64,000 bases of DNA from Agelaius tricolor (taxonomy: Eukaryota > Chordata > Aves > Passeriformes > Icteridae), in assembly GCA_023055355.1 (NCBI GenBank), contig JALJCS010000004.1:32239744-32303743 (forward strand), given 5' to 3'. The position numbers and the translations under genes are program-made. Position 1 is the stretch's first letter. The number at the start of each line of letters is the position of its first letter. Below the pieces are notes generated by a model. The model did not search any database and had not been told where the DNA came from. It was given only the letters and a program-made list of their open reading frames with translations. Positions 15,101-27,354 of this stretch are shown here, in pieces.

Positions 15101-17101
15101 AAAAAACTCCTTAGGAATCACAGCTACTCTATGCATATGAATATTATCTGTAAATATAAATGTCCTCTTATTAAAAAGTGTTGATGAATACTGCAAGATA
15201 CAGTTGACTCATGAAGGAGACAAATGCTGTCTAAAGAAGTAATTAATTTCTACCTGCGAACATCTTTAAAGGCATTAGTTCTGGAAAAATAACTATTGCA
15301 GACTGAGTTTTGTAGTTAGAAATTTGACGTTACTCCATTTGCCCCTTCCTGAAGGGAGGACAGAGTAAAATCAGAGACAACAAGCAGCTCGAAGATCCTT
15401 GGACAGTCCTTCAGAAACATTATTAGTTTCATCCATTCATCAGGCAGAGCAAAGTACTGTAGGAAAGCATATTTGACGAGCCACTGTGCTCAGAAGCATT
15501 ATCACTCATGATGAGCATGACAGATACTTGAGCTCTTTTCTCTGCAGCACTGACAAGCACTGATCTTGCCAATTCCAACTGCTGATACTGAATAGAGCTC
15601 ATCTTAGCAAAATCCAGTTGGGCTACTGAATGCCATCCTCTCTCCAAAAATGGGACACACTCTCTGCAATGCAACTGCAATCCCGCGTGGTATCACCGAG
15701 TGGCAGCTGCACAGCTCTGTTCTGTGTATAAAACAACTCGGAAAAACCTGACCCCAAAGAAAAATAGCATCCCAGAGTCAGGTTTCAGAATACCAAAACA
15801 GATTATTTCAGAACAAAAGATGGCTTTCATAAGAACAGAAGTTATTCCAGTGTACCCCAATGGTGATCACATTTTCAAACAACAAATTTGCTTTTTTTGT
15901 TTTTAAACAAAGTTTCACGGTTCCAGAAAATGGCTTCATTAAAAAGCTAACCATATCTCCCCCTTCAGCATCCAAACAGTGACTAATGACAGTAAAAATT
16001 CACTTCTAACATTCAAACCACAACACTTAAAACCTGTTTGTGGGACACTATAAAGCAATTACCTTTTTTTAATTTTCAGCTTTGGTATCAAGGCATGTGG
16101 TTTCTGCTCCCAATCACCTGGAACCTACACAGTTAATTCCCAAATATGCCAATATCATCAGTGGGCATAGCAGCACATACCTCTACAGAGCAACCACTAA
16201 AGGGGGAAATAAACATCATGCTTCTTACTATCCCTCAGGGCCAGCTGTGTTTTGCACCAGTTACAGCATGGGCGGAAATTTGCATTAGAGAAAAGTAGGA
16301 GGAATAAGTAACAGGAATAAAAGATAAACAAATCTCCCAGTGAATGTGTTTTAATTATTTCCTGCCAACTCTCTCACACCAACCTCTAATCCCAGATGAG
16401 ATTATTATTAATTTTATTTATTTATTGTCTATTCTTTATGTCCTAATCAGTCCTGTTCTTGGTCTTGCCTGATCTGTTGATTAAATGACTGTTACTTATG
16501 TATATTACAAAATCAAAATGCATCACAATGACCTGTGGCATCCTAGTGCTAGTTTTAACAAACTTTTGCCAGAAAATTTCCGAGTCTCTACAGAAGTGTA
16601 AACAGGGAAAAACTGCTGCTCTTGGCAGAACTGTAGCTCCAGCCCCCATAGCACAGGCGCTGAAGCAGACTACCTAATATTCCCGACCAACACAAGTCAA
16701 AGAAAAACAGGATAGGGAAATATGGTGCAAGCTAAGAGGCATGCTGTTTTTATCAGGAACATCTTCTATGTGAATATGGAGACTAGTCAGCTGACAACAA
16801 GATTTAATGGAATAGCAAGGACCCCGTTTGATTTGCAAAAGGCAGGAATCCACTAAAGCAGCTAGTAACGTGGTAGGTGAGCCTGCTACACTTTAACACT
16901 CCTAAAAGACTCCGAATTTTGACCCAAATACCAAGATCTGTAAGCCTCCCAAGATGTAGGGAACAAGTTTCACAGGCTGCTCCTACACAGCTTGTGGTCT
17001 GTGCTGCTACTGATTTGCAGCGCCTGCCTTTGCTCCTGCAAGATGGTTGATCTCGCCACAGGGCCATTCAGGGAGTGAAAACAGCAGCAAAAACACCCAC
17101 A

Positions 17102-17130
17102 GTAGACCACAGTCTTTTCATTGGCACTGC
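17102..17130 (+). repeat. 29-bp direct repeat, copy 1
   Basis: This 29-bp sequence, beginning gtagaccacagtcttttcat and ending tggcactgc, recurs exactly at 18371-18399. The flanks of the two copies show no similarity, so this is not a larger duplication and not an obvious transposon end. Confidence 0.9.
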
Positions 17131-18370
17131 CAATTTAGTAATTGAGCAAGTTATTTCCCAGACCAGCCTGCAGCGCTGGGACCTGTGAAAAGCAGCGTGC
17201 ATATGCCCCAAACAAAAGCCTGGGCTGCCCCATCCTGCCCTCCAGCCCAGCCATTTCCTTTAGCTTTATTCCAGGGGATATGGGGAGCTGATAAACTGAA
17301 AACTAACTGCAAGCACAAGGTATTATTATTCCCCTCTATTCTGCATAATGTCACAGGGAATATTAACAAATAGGCAAGCACAGGATGCACAAACACCCAA
17401 CTTTCCCAGGCATCAGTGGTAAAAATGTGAAAGCAGTGACCCATGCCAACTGATAAGCAGCTGTTTCAGTAAACACGCAAGAGCACTGTGGCTGACCTCA
17501 TACATATGGGTCTGCTTCTTGGGGCGTAACCCACTCTGAAAATGGTTTAATTTCCAAAAAATTGACGGAATGATTGAACTTCATTAAGTGAAACCAGAAT
17601 TTCAGACAAAATTTCTCCCAGATAGAGAAGTCAAAGTTGTAAACTCTGTATTTTGCTACTCTCTTCCTAAGCTTGGTGAACCTCTCTGGCCAAAGCATTC
17701 AAAGCAACGACCCACCCTTTCAGCTGCAGATACCTCTAGCATTTTGCAAGGTGTGACCATTTTCCATAAAGTAGTCCAAGACTCAGTACATAAAATAAGA
17801 AGGTACATCTATTATTTTGCTCTACCTGGAAAATAAAAGTTTTTCAGCACAACTTAAACCACAGAGTGCAGAACTGCCAAAGGCCAGTGTAAAACCTGGC
17901 AGTAATATCAATCGTATTTACTGACAAATGGTGAATGATCCACAGATAAAAGGACTACAAATCTAATTTCCCAGCATTATGTATACTTCTTCAGGAAACT
18001 ATATGTTCCTCTCAGTTCAAACTAATTAAACCAGTACGTAATCAAGACAATTTTCTAAAAAACTGTGCTGAGAGTACTGGGCAGAGTTTTCTTTGCAATA
18101 ACCCAATCTTTTCCTACAGAGGCTTCACTTCTGCAAGAGATGTCCTATCAGCATGATGCAGCTGCACAAATCAAGCTTCCTTTTACCCCTAGTGAATGCA
18201 CAGACATTTAACAATTGTTCCTGTCAACAAATTCCTCGTCTCTTACTCACAGAAATATTCTTGACTTGAAGCACATTCAGCCCAGTGGTTACAGTATAAT
18301 AAAAACCAGTTATTACTCCATTTTCTGTAACTTCTATATTATAGCATGTCTGCATTTCCACTTATCTTTG

Positions 18371-18399
18371 GTAGACCACAGTCTTTTCATTGGCACTGC
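18371..18399 (+). repeat. 29-bp direct repeat, copy 2
   Basis: This is an exact second copy of 17102-17130 in the same orientation, 1269 bp downstream. Nothing else in the two neighbourhoods aligns by eye. Confidence 0.9.
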
Positions 18400-20050
18400 T
18401 AGCTCACTTTTAAGGTCATTTGTAACTCCCAGATGGAAGGAGGGGTGGAGTTTTCTATTTATTTGTTTGTTTAGTAACACAGTGTGAAATAAAAAGCAGT
18501 AATTCTTAATAAGTATGTTTGGGGAAATGGTCATCCAGAAATATTCCTTTGTACTGCCTACAGTGCCAATAACGTCCTGGTAGAGGAGATCATGAAAGAG
18601 AAACAAAACAGAAAGTATGTGTATTTTTATCTATTTATTTTTGCTTAAAAAAAAGGAGAGTAATACACACTAGTTTTGTTATCCTTTTTAAATACAAGAC
18701 AGACTGAGAAAGCAGATGGTTCCCATGAGATGAAAATTGAAGCATCTTTTCTCCATTTTTTTTTTTTTAACTCAGGTACCAAACCAGCTGCATTCTCTTA
18801 CCCAGACTATCTTTCCTAACTTTTACTCTGAAACTTGTCACTGCTTGTTCATTTCAGAAGGACAGCTGGACACTTAGATATATGTATACTAATCTGACCT
18901 CATAATACATTGTGGCACTCACCTCTTTGTCTATTCCAAAACAAGGTAAGGCTGGAGATTGGTTTATTCTGTATTTAAGCAAATCCTAGACATTTAAAAT
19001 AAATAACACAGTATCTTCTCATGATGACAGCTGAATGAACTGAGCCCTTGTTTAAACCACAATATTAATTAGTTTAACAGTTAAGCAAAAAGTGACATTA
19101 TTTAAATGGCTGGAAGTCCAATTTTATTAGTAGAATGAAGGCAACTTTCAACAAGTCTGTGAATTGTGGCAGAGCCATGTTTAAGAGGGGAGCTAAGGCA
19201 GGGGTGAGAAATCACGCTGGTACCAGCAGAACCACAGATTAGTACCAAGTCTCTGCCCAGCAGCCTGCAGAACCATCAGAAAGGTTAGCTGAGGCTGCAG
19301 TCACCAGCTCTGCTTAGATGAGACGTGCTTCTTCAGCAAGAGCCTAATCTTTGTCTATGTTTTTAGTTATCTTGTACTTAGAAGAGGGCCCTTTTTCAAC
19401 CACAAAGATTCCCTGGAGCAGCAAGATAAAGAGTTCCATGTCCAGGTAGTAATTGTGCCTTTGCTACTCAGGCAAAGCAGAACAATTGCAGAAGAAATTC
19501 CTTTACAACATGTGGGCTCCTTCTTTGCCTGCCACGTCTCCCCACTGATACATTTTAAATCACTGTCTAGGAGGACACAGCTGTGACAGAGTACCACCAT
19601 TCTGCCAATTTTCATTCAAGGCACTGAAATGCAGACCAATCCTCAGCAGTGCTCCTTACAATCATTTAGAGAGGGCAAGTAAATCTCACTCAATTTGTTC
19701 TCTCTGCTCGAGTATCCAATTGCCTCTACCACAGAGCAATTTCTGCCTAAGAAACTTTGTATTAAGAAGCTTAATATATAATAGACAAAGAGCAATGGAC
19801 AATAGAGAATAATTACTTATTCCAATAGCATACAACTCATACAAACGCTGAGTTGTATTCATATTAAGGAATAACGCAATGTGTTAACTAGCAGACATCT
19901 GAACAAGACAAGGAAAGAATACAGATCCTGCAAATACAAAAATTAAGCTTGTTAAGTTCAGCATTCTGACCATTTTATTTCTAGTTAACATTAGCCACTA
20001 AACATCTTTTTTATTAAATAGAAATGTAAAATATAAAATTTCAATATAAA

Positions 20051-20100
20051 ATATTTAAACATATTTAAGTATATTTAAAATATTTATACATATTTAAACC
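20051..20100. repeat. 10-bp-period AT-rich tandem repeat
   Basis: Five consecutive decamers resemble atatttaaac; the first three differ only in their last two bases and the last two are more diverged. The tract lies inside a wider AT-only-looking zone (about 20010-20155) with further TATTTAA-like words. It is a minisatellite-like array whose period is close to one DNA helical turn. Confidence 0.8.
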
Positions 20101-20202
20101 AATAAAATGTATTTTATATTTAATACATTAAGAACATCAATTAAATAATTTTACTCTTCTCAAACATGCTTGCTGTCTTCTCAATATTTTTAAAAAAGCA
20201 AC

Positions 20203-20372
20203 GTGCATTTTTATTGGAAAGGTTTTGTTATATAGACACATATAACACTGAATGTGTGCAAGCCAAGATTTATTCCTACTGATTTATTCCTACTGTGCAT
20301 TTTTATTGGAAAGGTTTTGTTATATAGACACATATAACACTGAATGTGTGCAAGCCAAGATTTATTCCTACT
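20203..20372. repeat. Perfect 78-bp duplication with 14-bp spacer duplication
   Basis: Bases 20203-20280 and 20295-20372 are identical over 78 positions by eye. The 14 bases between them (gatttattcctact) repeat the last 14 bases of the unit, so the layout is unit, partial unit, unit with a 92-bp period. Complete identity suggests a recent duplication, a polymorphic variable-number repeat, or an assembly artefact. No coding role is visible. Confidence 0.93.
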
Positions 20373-23300
20373 GTTGATTGTCTGGGGTTTTTCAGTTATT
20401 ATTATTATTTTATCTTTTATACTTTTATCTCCTATAGATTGCACAAGCCATGGGAAGATGCTGTCACTTCAGTGTAAGAGCATCTGGGTATTGGATACCT
20501 ATTTGCAAATAAAAGTTTCATAGTTCACTCACCATACAATATAATTAGCTTTACCTTTAAAACTTTCTGATAACTGGTCTCAAATCACTAATTTTAATTT
20601 CTTATTTGCATTATGTATGAAAGCAAAAGGATATGCCACAAGACACTTGGTGAAAATACACTTTTATAGATCTAAGACAAGTTTTTGCAGAGGTGCCTGC
20701 ATGGTACTTTTTCTAATTATACCTAAGGGCTAAGTTGAACCAGATAGCAACTTTTTTACCTAACTCAAAATAAATGCAAGTGGATTTGCCAATGATTATC
20801 CAGACTTTCTTTCCAGGTGAAACCCCTTCTGTCTTCTGGCAAACAGGTCTTGCTAAAGGGAAAATGTGAGACCACAACCCCCACCAACTCAAAGACCTAT
20901 GCCTTGGCATAAATGGCTCAGAATAGGGACCAATATTTTTTCCAGCATCCAACAGGTTCATGACCATCTAGCCAAAGAAGAACTTCAGATACCATGTCTC
21001 AGTTCAGGTCTGCCCTTCAATTTCTTTCAGTGAAAAGCAGCATTGCTGAATTTCAACAGAAGATTGCTGGTATTCACCAGGATTTTACTCTCAATTGGCA
21101 CTCAGGTATGGGACACACATCCTTATTTAACTAAGTTTATCTACTGTGTTTAGTATTTCACATGTGTAGAAGGATGCTGTATTTTTCTTAATTATTGCTT
21201 GATTTTGATAATTTGACAAAGTTTCTTCAAGATATGTGCAACTTGGTACACCTATTCATCCACTGCTAACCCTTGACCAACAATGCCTAATTACACCCAA
21301 TCATTTTAGCATACTTCTCAATATTTAGTAATTGTCATTCTTCATTCAGCAGAATACCCCCCCAGGTTTGTGTCTGAGGGACAGCAGCAATGCATCTTTA
21401 GAAGTGTGTAGATGAACACTCAGCTCAGTAGGACCTCAGCTCTTCTGAGATGTAAGAGGAGAAATGAAAAGGAAAATAATGCAATAATTTGCAACTCTGA
21501 AAATTGGCACCTCCTACACAAGCTTTTCAGACCTGGAATACACATTTTTCCCCAGCACAAATGTGTGATGGACAACAAAAAGCAATTTTGCCATCACTAG
21601 AAAATGATTTTTTTTTTTTTTTGTTGAATACTTTCTATCATCAATCTTATGATTTTTCTAAATAAAACAAGTTTCCCATTGAACCATCCACACTGCCATC
21701 TAGTGCAAGAAGCTGGGTTGTTGGAGGGTTTTTTTAAAAATAGGTGAAACTGCGAGTTTTAGGGGAGCATATTTTCAGCATTTTTCTGCCATACAAAGCA
21801 GCAAAAAGAGAAAAAAAATTGCAAAATACTTCTGTATTTTCAATGGCCAACAAAAATTATCTTCTACTTTTGTAACTGCAGACCAGAATAGCTAAAGGTG
21901 TGCGATCAGCATTGTAAAAAAAGACTTGTTCACAGACTGGAATGAGAGTTTATTATTCAATCTGGTATTGGGAACAGAAGAGGTTTTTCTGTTCCCATTT
22001 TAATAAGTACATCAATTATACAGACACACCAGGGTGTGTCTGGGAACCTAACAAAATCCATCTAGCAACTGTCAGCCCACGGGTAAAACACACAGCCTCA
22101 CCCTGAGAGAATGGCAGATGTTACAACAAAATTATTATTTGTGTGTTACACTAATCATTACGCTACATCTGAAGCCAAAGCTCTGCTGGCTGTCACAGCT
22201 GTCAAAAGCAAACTGCACAGGACAAGGGTTACAGCCCTCTGCTTCCTGCAAAGGCTTGTGAGCCACTGCTGCTGAGGGCACAGAGGGACAGGAACGAGCA
22301 GGGTAAGGCAGGGAGCAGCACCTTGTGTCAGCCTCTGCCCACCTTCCTGCTGGGGGCAAGGCAGGGACGTGGGACACGGCCCTGGTCACTTGGTGCTGTA
22401 CACCCTACCACAGCCGGTCATCATGGCATGCTGAGGGGGCCACACCGGCTACTTAGCCACCTTTCTGGTCAGCAAGATGAGCAAGCAAATCATATTGCCA
22501 ACTAGACACAGAGTCTGGCTGCTTCAGCATCACTGTCTAGCATCCAAAACAGATATATACTGTTAACAGTATAGGTTGATTCCTAACCAAGGAGTTTTTG
22601 TGTCTCTAACGTTTAGGTCCCCCTTTAATATTAAGTGTGAGGGCCGTCTTCTGTTCAGGAGGGGAAGAGATGGAGCTCCTCCCAAGAACTGGGGTCAAAA
22701 CTTAGTGAATGCTCCAAGTTATCCACTGCAGGAGCCTGCTGGCTTCCTCCACCAACTCATAAAGCTGATGAGGAAAATGATGAAACCTGCCTCCTGGATG
22801 ATGTGCCCAACTTATGTGACATTTATAATCTATGATGCTTGCATTTCACTTGGGGTGAAGTGATGCCTTGGCAGGATTCTGAATGCATCTAGCTGTTAGT
22901 ATTCTGAGTTTTTATATATGAAAAGCAGGAATGTTTGTGCACAAATTAATGCCCTTCTCTGTATGGCATCAGAAAAAAACCTAGGTGTAATAGTGAAAAA
23001 AGTCCTTAGATCAGCAGCCTGCTCACTTGTGATTTTACTATGCACTGAATTAGTCATAAAAGAATGACACCAGAAGATCTGGTGTCTAAATAAGCCTCCC
23101 TATGCATGGCTCTCAAGCAGAACAATAACACAGTTACATTGCTTAGTAACCCTGTGAGATCAGAGTGTTTTTCTTGCTTTGAAAGAATGGCTCTCCTTAG
23201 AGCAAGCCTCCTGCATGAGATTACTTTCCACCTTGGGACTGGAGACGTTGAGACCAGTGACCCAGTGATGCTCACTCTCTCAACAGCATCCCAGAAAACA

Positions 23301-24854
23301 ATGGAAAGTTATTTCAATTTTGTTACAAAGAATTAAGTTCCACCAGTTTACAAAAATGACACAGTTGTGGAGTCTAAAACTTCTTAAAAGAACAAATTCT
23401 TTGCTAACTTACTGCTGAAGTCTGAAGGAGACTGTACTTTTATCAGATATTAGAGGGTTTCTCTGTTGTCCCTTAAAAATCATTGGAGAGGATCCCATGG
23501 AGCACGTAAACATTTGTATACCATGGAAAGCAGTTGCCTTCACTTGCACGGCTGAACAGCTCAGAGAGGTAAGATCAGTAGCCAGTAGACATGCCTCAGT
23601 CTGGAACTTTACTTTCAAGAGGAATTACAAGGATGTTTTTCTTGGTAATAGGACAGAGTCTGCTCCCAGAGACATGGACTGCACTGCAGAGAAAAGTAAG
23701 CTAGCCCATGGCACAGACAGCTGCCCGGTAAATCCTGTCACCTTTGTGACCAAAAGACCACAACTTGCTGTGTGTGGACAAGGCACCAGTCACTTCTATC
23801 TACCCTTCTGCTGTCCTTCAGCAACAGAAAAGCTTTGTCTAAAACTGCATAGACCCATTACCTACAATTGAGCCTTCATCCAAAAATAATTTTAAATAAT
23901 CAACCCTCACCTTTGTGAACTTAGCAGAAAATATCTTAACGACCCAATGGTAACTAAGATGACAGCAGTAGCTGTCCTGAAGGCAGTCACCACTAGTTGT
24001 GCCAGCTGCAGAGGCCGTGGTGGTTACCTGTTACAGTCTCTCTCAAAGTCACAGTGGTGCGCTGGGACAATGAATTTAGGAGACTTTACCTGCATCTCTG
24101 TACCTGGGTCCAGCCTAAGCACAGCCTATCAGTGGCCACCAGGTCACAACCTGGAGGGACAGTACTCAGGTCACCTAGCACCCAGCAGACTACTCAGTGA
24201 CACTTTATCCTGCAAAGAAATCCTACTGAAAAAATTGATCAGTCATAAAGCTGGTGGGAAGGGAAACAGTCTTTTGGTTTGGGAGGGAGGAGGATTTGGC
24301 AACTCCTTGGCCAGCTCACCAGATTGACAACTCAGGTATCACCATCTGCAGGGAGAGCTGATGAGTGGTGATGCTGCTGATGATATGGCAATTAAGAAAT
24401 CACACCTGAGCTGCAAGGAAGGAGAAGAATTTCACTGTCAGAGAATTTCTTTCTCTCTCACACTAAAACAATGATTAGCAAATGCTATGGAAAAAAGATG
24501 ATTCTTTGTTAAATATGTAAAATCCCTAATCTCTGCTATTGTATGCACAAGCAGAACAGGATCTCCTTGATTCCTGCCCCCCTCCTCCTTACTCAGTGCT
24601 AGAAATACTCAAAATACTTCAAAATGGAAGACAAAAGAAATATATCTACACAATCATATTTTTACAGTTTAGCAAGAAGCCTTTGACAGCAGCAAGGAAA
24701 GCCAAGTATTTTTCCTATTACTGAGCCATCTAAACAAGATTGGGCAGGAAGGAGAAATAATATATGTTGCCAATATACTCCCCCTACACTACATTTTAAG
24801 TATTCTCTAATTTACATCTCAGTATTTTTTTAAAATTATGATCTGAGATACAAA
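20373..24854. other. Non-coding stretch, no gene supported
   Basis: This is unique-looking sequence up to the CR1 element. It contains a 10-bp perfect inverted repeat with a 2-bp spacer at 22021-22042, a T16 run near 21609-21624, and GC-richer patches around 22190-22460 and 23950-24330. No exon or RNA gene can be supported. Confidence 0.6.
22021..22042. repeat. 10-bp inverted repeat, 2-bp spacer
   Basis: The arms cagacacacc and ggtgtgtctg are exact reverse complements separated by ag, giving a 22-bp near-palindrome. It may be a chance palindrome or a site for a dimeric DNA-binding protein. Confidence 0.8.
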
Positions 24855-26511
24855 GATGCTGCTTGCCACTGTAGGGAGAAAACTTGTGTGGCCAAAGCTC
24901 AACTGGAGTTGAAGCTGGCCAGAACTGTGGGGGATAATAAAAAGGTTTTTTAAATCCATTAATAACAAAAGGTAGTGCAGAAGTAACATTGGCCTGTTAT
25001 AGTATGAATATGATCACAGAGACATGAACTTCTGCAGGATCTGCTGCTCCAGCTGAACCACTGTAAATCGATGGGGCCTAATGGGATTCTGAGAGTTTAA
25101 AGAGCTGCCTGATGTCAACTATAAGGCCTCTCTCAATGATTTTTGAATGGTTTTGGAAATCTGGAAATGTCCCAATTGACTGGAAGCTGGTAACATTGTC
25201 CCAGTTTCCAAGAAGGGCAAGAAGGATGAGCCTGGAAAATACAGGCCTGTCACAGTCCCATTTCAGTGACTGACAAAATTTTGGAGATTACTCAGTGAGA
25301 TATTGAAAAACACCTGAAGGACAATGCAACTATTGGTCACAGCTAAAACATGTTCATAAGGGAAAAACCTTCTTGTCAAACTTAATTTTATTTTATGACA
25401 GGGTCATCCACATAGCTGATCAAGGGAAGATGAGTGATATTTGGAATTCAATAAAGTTTTTGATACTGTCGCTTACAGAATCCTTCTGGATATGTCATGC
25501 AGTGGGTGAACAGCTGGCTTAGCGGCCAACCACAAAGGGCTACAGTGAATGAGGAGGCATCAGGCTGGTGACCTGTGACTAGTACAGTTCCACAGGGCTC
25601 CTCCTTAGGGCAGTGCTCTTCAACCTCTTCATAAATTACTTGGGTACACAACTGAAGGGATATTAAGCAAGTTTGCTGACAATTGGAAAGAGCTGTTGAA
25701 GGCAGAGAGGCCTAGCAGAGAGACCTAAGCAAAGTGCAGGACTGGGCAATCACCAGTGACGTGAAGTTTATTATAAGGACAAGTGCCACACCTAGCACCT
25801 GGGACAAGGCAAGCCTGGATGTACTGACAAACCAGGACACAAAAGGCTGGGAAAGCAGCCCCTTGGAAGCACACCATTCGGTCCTGGTCTGTGGCAAGTT
25901 GAACAATGGTCAGCAGTGTCCTGGGGTCATCAGGGACAACATGGAAAACCAGGCAAGGGAGGGGATTGTCCTGCTGTGCTCTGGGGCAGCCTCACCTCAG
26001 GTGCTGGGGGCAGTTCTGGGTGCCACAATAAAAGAGATATAAAGCTACTGGAGAGAGTCCAAAGGAAGGCCATGAGGATGGTGAAGGGCCTTAAGGGGAT
26101 CCCTTATGAGGAGGGGCTAAGGTCACCCGGTCTGTTCACCCTGGAGAAGAGGAGACTGAGGGAAGACCTCATTGCATTCTACAACTTTGTCATGAGGGGA
26201 AGAGGACAGACACTGATCTCTTCTCTGTGGTGACAGTGACAAGACCCGAGGGAATGGACTGAAGTTGTGTCAGGGGAGGTTTAGGTTGGGTGTTAGGAAA
26301 AGATGGATTATCACACAGATGGTGGTTAGGCACTGGAACAGGCTCCCTAGGGAACTGGTCACAGCTCCAAGCCTGACAGAGTCCAAGAGGCCTTTGGACA
26401 ACATTCTCAGGCCACTGCTCACATGGTGTGATTATTGGGGTGTCCTGTGCATGGCCAGAAGTTGGACTTCATGATCCTTGTGGGTACCCCCCAAGTCAGG
26501 ATATTCTATGA
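24855..26511 (+). mobile_element. CR1 LINE fragment, 5'-truncated and inactivated
   Basis: This is a remnant of a chicken-repeat-1 (CR1) non-LTR retrotransposon, the main LINE family of birds. Read on the + strand with several frame changes, it shows CR1 ORF2 landmarks in order. The linker before the reverse transcriptase is at about 24915-24970. The motif NIVPVSKKGKKDEPGKYRPV is at 25192-25251. The catalytic block NKVFDTV is at 25450-25470, and WVNSWLSG lies near 25500. VPQGSS is at about 25587, followed across a frameshift by LFNLFIN near 25615. The second catalytic box reads FADN instead of FADD at 25672-25683. The C-terminal block HWNRLPREL is near 26330. The 3' end has the family's typical tail wording (gatattctatg). 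Stops (for example after SGW near 25570), frameshifts and apparent internal deletions make it a pseudogene. The missing 5' half is usual for CR1 insertions. Confidence 0.95.
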
Positions 26512-27223
26512 ACTTTTACTGATGTGAGGGAAAATAAAAATTCTATAATTAAAAAGACATTAAATATGTGGTTTAAAAACTATGAACGGATTTACAGGAA
26601 GAAAATGTTTCTCAAGTTTGCAAAAACTAGAGGATGTCAGGCAGGATAAAAAGAAAAACTAAAAATGAGGTTTAGTCACAAAACCCAAGTAGTTAATGAA
26701 ACTCCTTGCCACAGGATGTTACTGATGATGCTAAAAGTCACCCATACTTAAAAACGCCAGATGGAAGAAAAATATAATGTATTTGTCCACCAGAGGCTAT
26801 TGAAACAAACAAATACCTTTCTTGTGGCTTAAGACAATGCTGGACTACAAACTGCTAGCGATTAGTGGTATATTCTAACAATGTACTGTGCGCCTACCCT
26901 GTTCTTATGTTATATTCCCTGGGCACTTTTCTCTGGTGACTGTCAGGGAACAGACTGAACCTTGTGGACCTTGACCTGATCCAGGAGAGACAGACCTGTA
27001 TAAACAAAACAGAATAAAGTGACAGAGGGAAAGCACCACCTCCACTGGTGGCAGCCTTAACAGAAGTGGTTTGAAGTGACTGTGTAATTTTGAACTATTC
27101 AACCTCATTCTTTTATGGACAAATCCATGCTAAACTGTACAACTCTAGAATGAGTCCAAGGAAAATGTAGCATACCTGCACTTCTCTGAAAGCTGCTTTC
27201 CAGACAGCTGGCTTTCTGGTTTC

Positions 27224-27354
27224 GTGGGGTTTTTTTGTTGGTTTTTGTGGTTTTTTGGTTTTGGTGGGTTTTTTTGGTTTTGTTTTTTTTTTTTTTTTTT
27301 GGTGAGGTTTTTTTTGGGTTTTTTTTTGTTTTGTTTGGGTTTTTTTTTTGTTTT
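27224..27354. repeat. T/G-only low-complexity tract
   Basis: About 130 bases consist only of T and G, mixing T runs of up to 18 with G runs of 1-4. The opposite strand is A/C only. The many short G runs could support weak two-layer G-quadruplexes. Open frames crossing it translate to Phe/Gly/Trp-rich or Lys/Asn-rich nonsense and are not genes. Confidence 0.9.

Larger units (their letters stand above)
12135..20050. other. Non-coding stretch, no gene supported
   Basis: This is AT-rich unique-looking sequence without a recognisable exon, RNA gene or transposon. It has A- and T-runs (for example near 14683, 18759 and 18649), a short GTT run near 13946, and both members of an exact 29-bp repeat pair (17102-17130 and 18371-18399). 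The open frames are all short and look random. Confidence 0.6.

Noticed and set aside
25734..26474. Three adjacent + strand open frames
   Set aside because: They are frame-shifted remnants of the CR1 ORF2 C-terminal region and 3' end, already covered by the CR1 annotation.
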